Origin: Ruminococcaceae bacterium UBA6855
Lineage (GTDB): Bacteria; Bacillota; Clostridia; Oscillospirales; Acutalibacteraceae
Length of the DNA stretch: 6,145 nucleotides
Assembly (NCBI GenBank): GCA_002451755.1
Contig: DKDF01000061.1
Location: 18,071 to 24,215 of the forward strand
Direction: 5' to 3'
The translations under genes and the position numbers were made by a program. This document shows, piece after piece, positions 6,129 to 6,145 of the stretch (its first letter is position 1; each line of letters starts with the position of its first letter). The notes below the pieces were generated by a model, which saw nothing but the letters and a program-made list of their open reading frames with translations, had not been told where the DNA came from and did not search any database.

Positions 6129-6145
6129 AAGTTGCGAGGCAATAA

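Overview
The window looks like chromosomal DNA from a Gram-positive gut-type Clostridia bacterium, most plausibly an Oscillospiraceae/Ruminococcaceae relative. This rests on strong GGAGG-type ribosome binding sites, a sodium/sugar-type (GPH) symporter, a BspA-like leucine-rich-repeat lipoprotein, a DUF2812-like membrane protein, and GC-rich hairpin repeats between genes. The placement is inference; there is no rRNA or marker gene. All five genes lie on the + strand.

Left block (87-4414), GC-rich. Three genes sit head to tail with only 10-nt gaps: a GPH-family transporter with a very long charged cytoplasmic tail (848 aa), a secreted lipoprotein made of about ten BspA-type LRR units (354 aa), and a cytoplasmic S51-family peptidase (peptidase E/cyanophycinase-like, 231 aa). 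A strong intrinsic terminator at 4424-4460 closes the block, so it reads as one operon. A weak possible promoter lies at the left edge (3-31). The set could link an outside surface/adhesion protein, an uptake system and an intracellular hydrolase, but nothing in the sequence identifies a shared substrate.

Right block (4461-6145), visibly more AT-rich with different codon choice. A candidate extended -10 promoter (4511-4539) and a GC-rich hairpin precede a 254-aa nucleoside-phosphorylase-fold protein that lacks the usual phosphate-binding residues. A 155-aa DUF2812-like protein with one C-terminal membrane helix follows. This second gene is flanked by two copies of a 22-nt repeat (21/22 identical). 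The right-hand copy runs into another hairpin that ends in the same CCCTAC motif as the hairpin near 4563.

The most interesting features are the transporter's tail, with six A-x-x-[LM]-P motifs and a tandem 28/21/21-residue heptad-compatible repeat; the phosphorylase-like protein that may not bind phosphate; and the small family of intergenic hairpin repeats. No RNA gene, CRISPR array, transposase or phage gene is visible.
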